The notes beneath the pieces are model-generated. The model was not told where the DNA came from and searched no databases. It was given only the letters and a program-made list of their open reading frames with translations. From NCBI RefSeq assembly GCF_000758525.1, contig NZ_CP009241.1, forward strand, positions 6,696,001 through 6,760,000: DNA of 64,000 nt, read 5' to 3'. This stretch comes from Paenibacillus sp. FSL H7-0357 (lineage in GTDB: Bacteria; Bacillota; Bacilli; Paenibacillales; Paenibacillaceae). Both the position numbers and the translations under genes were made by a program. Below are positions 61,059 to 64,000 of this stretch, piece after piece. The stretch's first letter is position 1. Each line of letters begins with the position of its first letter.

Positions 61059-62360
61059 TTACTGGATTTGAGACTCCGCTTGGGACTGAGCATCGCCGAG
61101 CGCTTTATTTATATCCGTACCGTTCAGGTAATTCTGCATTTCAACCTTGAGGATATCCTCGATAGCATAGGTGTGCATGCCGTAGTTAACATTCGGAATT
61201 TCCGCAGTCCATTTTGCGAAGTCGGAAATGACCTTTTGTCCGCCAAAGTAGTTGTCTGCGGCAGTGTAAGCTTCGCCTTCAGCAGCCGGTTTATAGGTTC
61301 CGATAACGCCAACGTCGGTCACAAGCTTCTGGTACAGGTCAGTGTCGGAGCCGAGTGTTGCGCCCAGGAATTCAATTGCCGCTTCTTTGCCGTCGTTGTT
61401 AAGTACATACCAGGAGCTGCCGCCCAGGTTGGAGGCATGCACGGAGCCTGTCGCATTTTTCAATTTAGGGAATGGTACAACCGCCCATTTACCGGACTGG
61501 TCAGCTGCCGATTTCACCGATGGTGTAATCCAGTTGCCTGTTGGAATGGATGCAACGGCACCGCTGTTGAAGCCGGCGAGGAACGAGCTCCAGTCGGAGT
61601 TAACCTTAACGATATCCGCAGACATCAGCTCTTTATAGCTTTCGAACGCTTCCTTCAGTACAGCATTGTCCTTCAGGTCAGGTGTTGTACCATCGCTCTT
61701 CAGATACCAGGAGCCGGCGGATTGGATCATCATCCGGATCAGCCCCAGATCGTTCGGGTCCTGGGTCAGCATATCTTTGCCGGTTTTAGCTTTTACCGCT
61801 TTGCCGATCTCAATGTACTTCTGCCAGTCGATATCCTGCAGATCGTCAACTGTGTAGCCCGCTTCCTGCAAATAGTCTGTGCGAACATACAGGCCTACAA
61901 CCCCGGAGTCGAAAGGAACGCCATATTGCTTGCCGTTAAAGCTGGTTGGTCCGATCTTATAATCGGCGAAATCAGCGGGTTTAATGGCGTCACCGAGCTC
62001 CTGAAATGAGTCTGGATACGTTTGCAAAAAGCTTTGAGCACGGTAATCTTCAATCAGAACGATATTCGGCAGACCCGATGCGCTTCCCGAGTTGAGGCCG
62101 GTGTTCAGCTTCTGGATAATATCATCCTGGGCATATTCGATAACGTTGATTTTAGCATCCGCGTGGTCTTTCACATACGCATCCTTCGCCAGATTCATCG
62201 CGGCGATATTAAAGTTTTTGTCCCATGCCCAGACCGTGATCTCCTTGGAGGTGCCTGTAGCCTCCCCATTGTTGGTATTTGCCTGGTTATTGGCGTTACT
62301 GGAGCAGGCTGTCAGCAGCATAAAGCCGGCGAGCAGAAGAGCAGTAGCTTTTTTCTTCAT
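61059..62360 (-). CDS. Extracellular sugar-binding lipoprotein, LacE-like
   Basis: A 433-residue protein with a lipoprotein signal ending at LLTAC (Cys19) and an Asn/Ala/Thr linker. Family features in the mature part: ITVWAWDKNFNIAAMNLA, EYAQDDIIQKLNTGL, LPNIVLIEDYRAQSFL, FNGKQYGVPFDSGVVGLYVRTD and SIPTGNWITPSV. It is the first gene of the four-gene lac-type operon with a cre-like site in its leader. GGGGG lies about ten bases before the ATG. Substrate is probably a galactoside, from the linked LacZ. Confidence 0.92.
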   Translation of the reverse strand: MKKKATALLLAGFMLLTACSSNANNQANTNNGEATGTSKEITVWAWDKNFNIAAMNLAKDAYVKDHADAKINVIEYAQDDIIQKLNTGLNSGSASGLPNIVLIEDYRAQSFLQTYPDSFQELGDAIKPADFADYKIGPTSFNGKQYGVPFDSGVVGLYVRTDYLQEAGYTVDDLQDIDWQKYIEIGKAVKAKTGKDMLTQDPNDLGLIRMMIQSAGSWYLKSDGTTPDLKDNAVLKEAFESYKELMSADIVKVNSDWSSFLAGFNSGAVASIPTGNWITPSVKSAADQSGKWAVVPFPKLKNATGSVHASNLGGSSWYVLNNDGKEAAIEFLGATLGSDTDLYQKLVTDVGVIGTYKPAAEGEAYTAADNYFGGQKVISDFAKWTAEIPNVNYGMHTYAIEDILKVEMQNYLNGTDINKALGDAQSQAESQIQ

Positions 62361-62385
62361 GATGTATATCCCCCTAACGTATATT

Positions 62386-62399
62386 TGAAAGTGCTTTCT
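62386..62399. promoter_or_regulatory. Candidate cre (CcpA) site upstream of lac-type operon
   Basis: TGAAAGTGCTTTCT agrees with the palindromic cre form TGAAAGCGCTTTCA at 12 of 14 positions. It lies 26 bases before the LacE-like ATG, between promoter and gene, where cre sites cause catabolite repression. Confidence 0.5.
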
Positions 62400-62563
62400 T
62401 TATCAAGAATATCATCCTGGTCCTTCATTTCGTTAGAAATTAATTTAGTTAAAATAGTGATAATATTGTCTTTGTATCCGCTTCCACGGAGAGTAAATTA
62501 GCATTTATTTTCTCCTTTCGCACTTTTTTTAGGTAAATCCCCGTCCAACAAACATCGCACATA

Positions 62564-62596
62564 CAAAAAACCGGCGCCGTTTATAGGGCGCCGGTT
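62564..62596 (-). terminator. Intrinsic terminator of the YesM-type kinase gene
   Basis: AACCGGCGCC and GGCGCCGGTT form a perfect 10-base stem with an eight-base loop, followed on the minus strand by TTTTTTGTATG. Confidence 0.9.
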
Positions 62597-62646
62597 CATG
62601 GCGTGGCTTGGATAGTATGCTGCAAAAACACCGGTTCAATCCGTAG

Positions 62647-64000
62647 TCAGCAGGGAATTTTGATAGAAACCTTCGTCCCCTGCCCCGGTGTGCTGGAGAT
62701 GGATACGCCGTAAGGCTCACCGTACAGCAATGTCAGGCGGTCATGAACGTTGCGGATGCCGATGCCGCTGAACAGCTGCCTGCTGACGGACGAGGCGGGA
62801 ATCGAATCTTTGTTGTCCAGATCCATCCCATCTCCCGTATCAACCACCTCGCAGTGCAGCGTATCCCTGTCCTTCATTATGGTGACATAGATATAGCCGG
62901 AGGTTTTGATATTGAACGCGTGAAAGAAGGCATTTTCGATAAAAGGCTGAAGAACCAGCTTGGGCACTTTAGCAGACATGCAATCCGGTGAAACGAAGTA
63001 ATCCACCTTAATGCGGTTGCCGTTGCGAACCTGATTAATATATACATAATGCTTCAGGTTAATAAGCTCCTCTTCCACTGTAATCGTCTCGTTCACATTG
63101 CTGATGGTATTCTGGAGCAGGGAAATCAGCGCATGAATCGTCTCTGTCGCCTGTTCCTTGCTTCCTCTCTGCACCAGAATATTGACTGACGCCAGCGTGT
63201 TGTATAGAAAATGGGGATTGATCTGCTGTTGAAGCGCAGCCAATTCCGCCTTCCGCTGCTCCTTTTGGGTCTCCACAAGCTGACCCACATAATCGTTCAG
63301 CTCTTTGAGCATATAGTTGTATGCGGTGCTGAGCTGTCTTGTCTCATAGGTGCCGGTAACCGACATGTAGTTATGGAAACTTTTTTTGGTCACATTGGAC
63401 ATTTTTTTAACCAGTGTGCGCAGAGACTGCGTCAGCCTCTTCGTCAGAAAATAGATGACGAGTACGGCTACGGCGGCGATTGCTGCAACGATCAGAAAAA
63501 TCGCCTTTTTGTCCAGCAGCGTGCCGATTGTCTGTTTCTTATCAATCAGATTCACAATATACAGGTTGTACGAAGGCAAATAGTCCGCCAGCACGATGAC
63601 CTCCCGCCCGCCGATGGAGAGCTCCTGGCTGGATTTGCCCACCTCGGCGATCTGCTGCGCACTCTCCAGCAGGTCGGGAGACATGCTGCCGATTTGCTCC
63701 GTCCGATTACTGGACACGATCAGGCCCGATGTATCCAGAAACATTACATCGTTTCCCTGACTCGTAAAGCTGGCGTAGTTCTTGCGGAAATCACTTTCAC
63801 GGGTGAACATATACAATGTGCCGTACGGCTTGGATAAACCCGGGGCGGTCAACGCCTTGGCGGCGACCAGATAACGGCTTTGTGAATTGAACGGGCTGGC
63901 GTCCATAAAGCTGTAGAAGAGCTGCCCATTGCGTTCCTGAGCGGCCTTTGTAATGGGATTGTTCTTCAACTCTTCTGAGGAGCCCGACCAGTAGGTAACA
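62647..64000 (-). CDS. Sensor histidine kinase, YesM-like (N-terminus beyond window)
   Basis: The reading frame is open to base 64000, so the start lies outside; about 451 residues are visible. The visible part has the end of an extracellular sensing domain (YWSGSSEEL-), one membrane helix (KAIFLIVAAIAAVAVLVIYFLT), a HAMP-like stretch, the His box LQQQINPHFLYNTLASV and the ATPase domain (PKLVLQPFIENAFFHAF, DTGDGMD, GIGIRNVHDRL). It probably controls the lac-type operon, which lies 286 bases downstream. The matching YesN-type regulator gene would be expected just outside the window. Confidence 0.93.
   Translation of the reverse strand, partial: VTYWSGSSEELKNNPITKAAQERNGQLFYSFMDASPFNSQSRYLVAAKALTAPGLSKPYGTLYMFTRESDFRKNYASFTSQGNDVMFLDTSGLIVSSNRTEQIGSMSPDLLESAQQIAEVGKSSQELSIGGREVIVLADYLPSYNLYIVNLIDKKQTIGTLLDKKAIFLIVAAIAAVAVLVIYFLTKRLTQSLRTLVKKMSNVTKKSFHNYMSVTGTYETRQLSTAYNYMLKELNDYVGQLVETQKEQRKAELAALQQQINPHFLYNTLASVNILVQRGSKEQATETIHALISLLQNTISNVNETITVEEELINLKHYVYINQVRNGNRIKVDYFVSPDCMSAKVPKLVLQPFIENAFFHAFNIKTSGYIYVTIMKDRDTLHCEVVDTGDGMDLDNKDSIPASSVSRQLFSGIGIRNVHDRLTLLYGEPYGVSISSTPGQGTKVSIKIPC

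Noticed and set aside
1..64000. CRISPR arrays, rRNA or tRNA genes, prophage
   Set aside because: No regularly spaced repeats, no tRNA-like cloverleaf with CCA end and no phage structural genes were noticed on reading both strands.

Overview
The window reads as one contiguous piece of a chromosome from a Bacillota bacterium, most likely Paenibacillus or a close relative. The pointers are mid-range GC, many strong AGGAGG-type ribosome sites, several YesM/YesN-type two-component sensors beside carbohydrate ABC transporters, LplABC-type importers, T-box leaders and CcpA (cre)-like sites. This genus call is an inference from gene content, not from a search. No rRNA, tRNA, CRISPR array, complete insertion sequence or prophage was seen.

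Layout. 1-7.1 kb: an LplABC-like sugar importer on the minus strand (substrate-binding gene cut by the window edge), divergent from a GH38 plus GH125 alpha-mannosidase pair, with a cre-like site between them. 7.2-20.4 kb: mostly housekeeping genes: deoC, a small STAS-like protein paired with a degenerate KAS III protein, an SPFH protein, a SulP transporter, a chorismate mutase-DAHP synthase under a T-box (apparent Phe specifier), a PAS hybrid kinase, a single-domain response regulator, a DUF2294 protein and a glutathione peroxidase.

20.5-30.6 kb: a nine-gene minus-strand operon. It has an SsuABC-type importer with two paralogous permeases, two separate copies of a flavoprotein-ferredoxin pair, and an alpha/beta hydrolase. 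It lies opposite a luciferase-like monooxygenase. The operon starts at a good sigma-A promoter followed by an intrinsic terminator inside the 5' leader. This looks like an organosulfur scavenging system and is one of the two most interesting loci.

30.7-37.9 kb: a TIR-like effector gene fused to a possible GAF-like sensor, with a small basic partner (candidate stand-alone immune effector); then an SH3b-amidase, an HD-GYP protein and a YesN/YesM pair. 37.9-49.1 kb: a sugar ABC operon, mntH with a MntR-like operator, glnS with a T-box, a MidA-like methyltransferase with TPRs, an oxalate decarboxylase-like bicupin and a WG-repeat protein. 49.1-54.8 kb is an accessory stretch: a 26-residue hydrophobic peptide resembling type I toxins, a second luciferase-like monooxygenase, a TARG1-like macrodomain protein beside an unknown gene, a frameshifted GNAT gene and repeat-like non-coding DNA. 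54.8-64 kb: a beta-propeller protein, and a GH2 beta-galactosidase with LacEFG-like transporter genes behind a cre-like site and a YesM-type kinase that runs off the window.

The genes suggest a soil or plant-associated saprophyte that imports glycans and scavenges sulfur. All functions are read from sequence motifs; no database comparison was possible.
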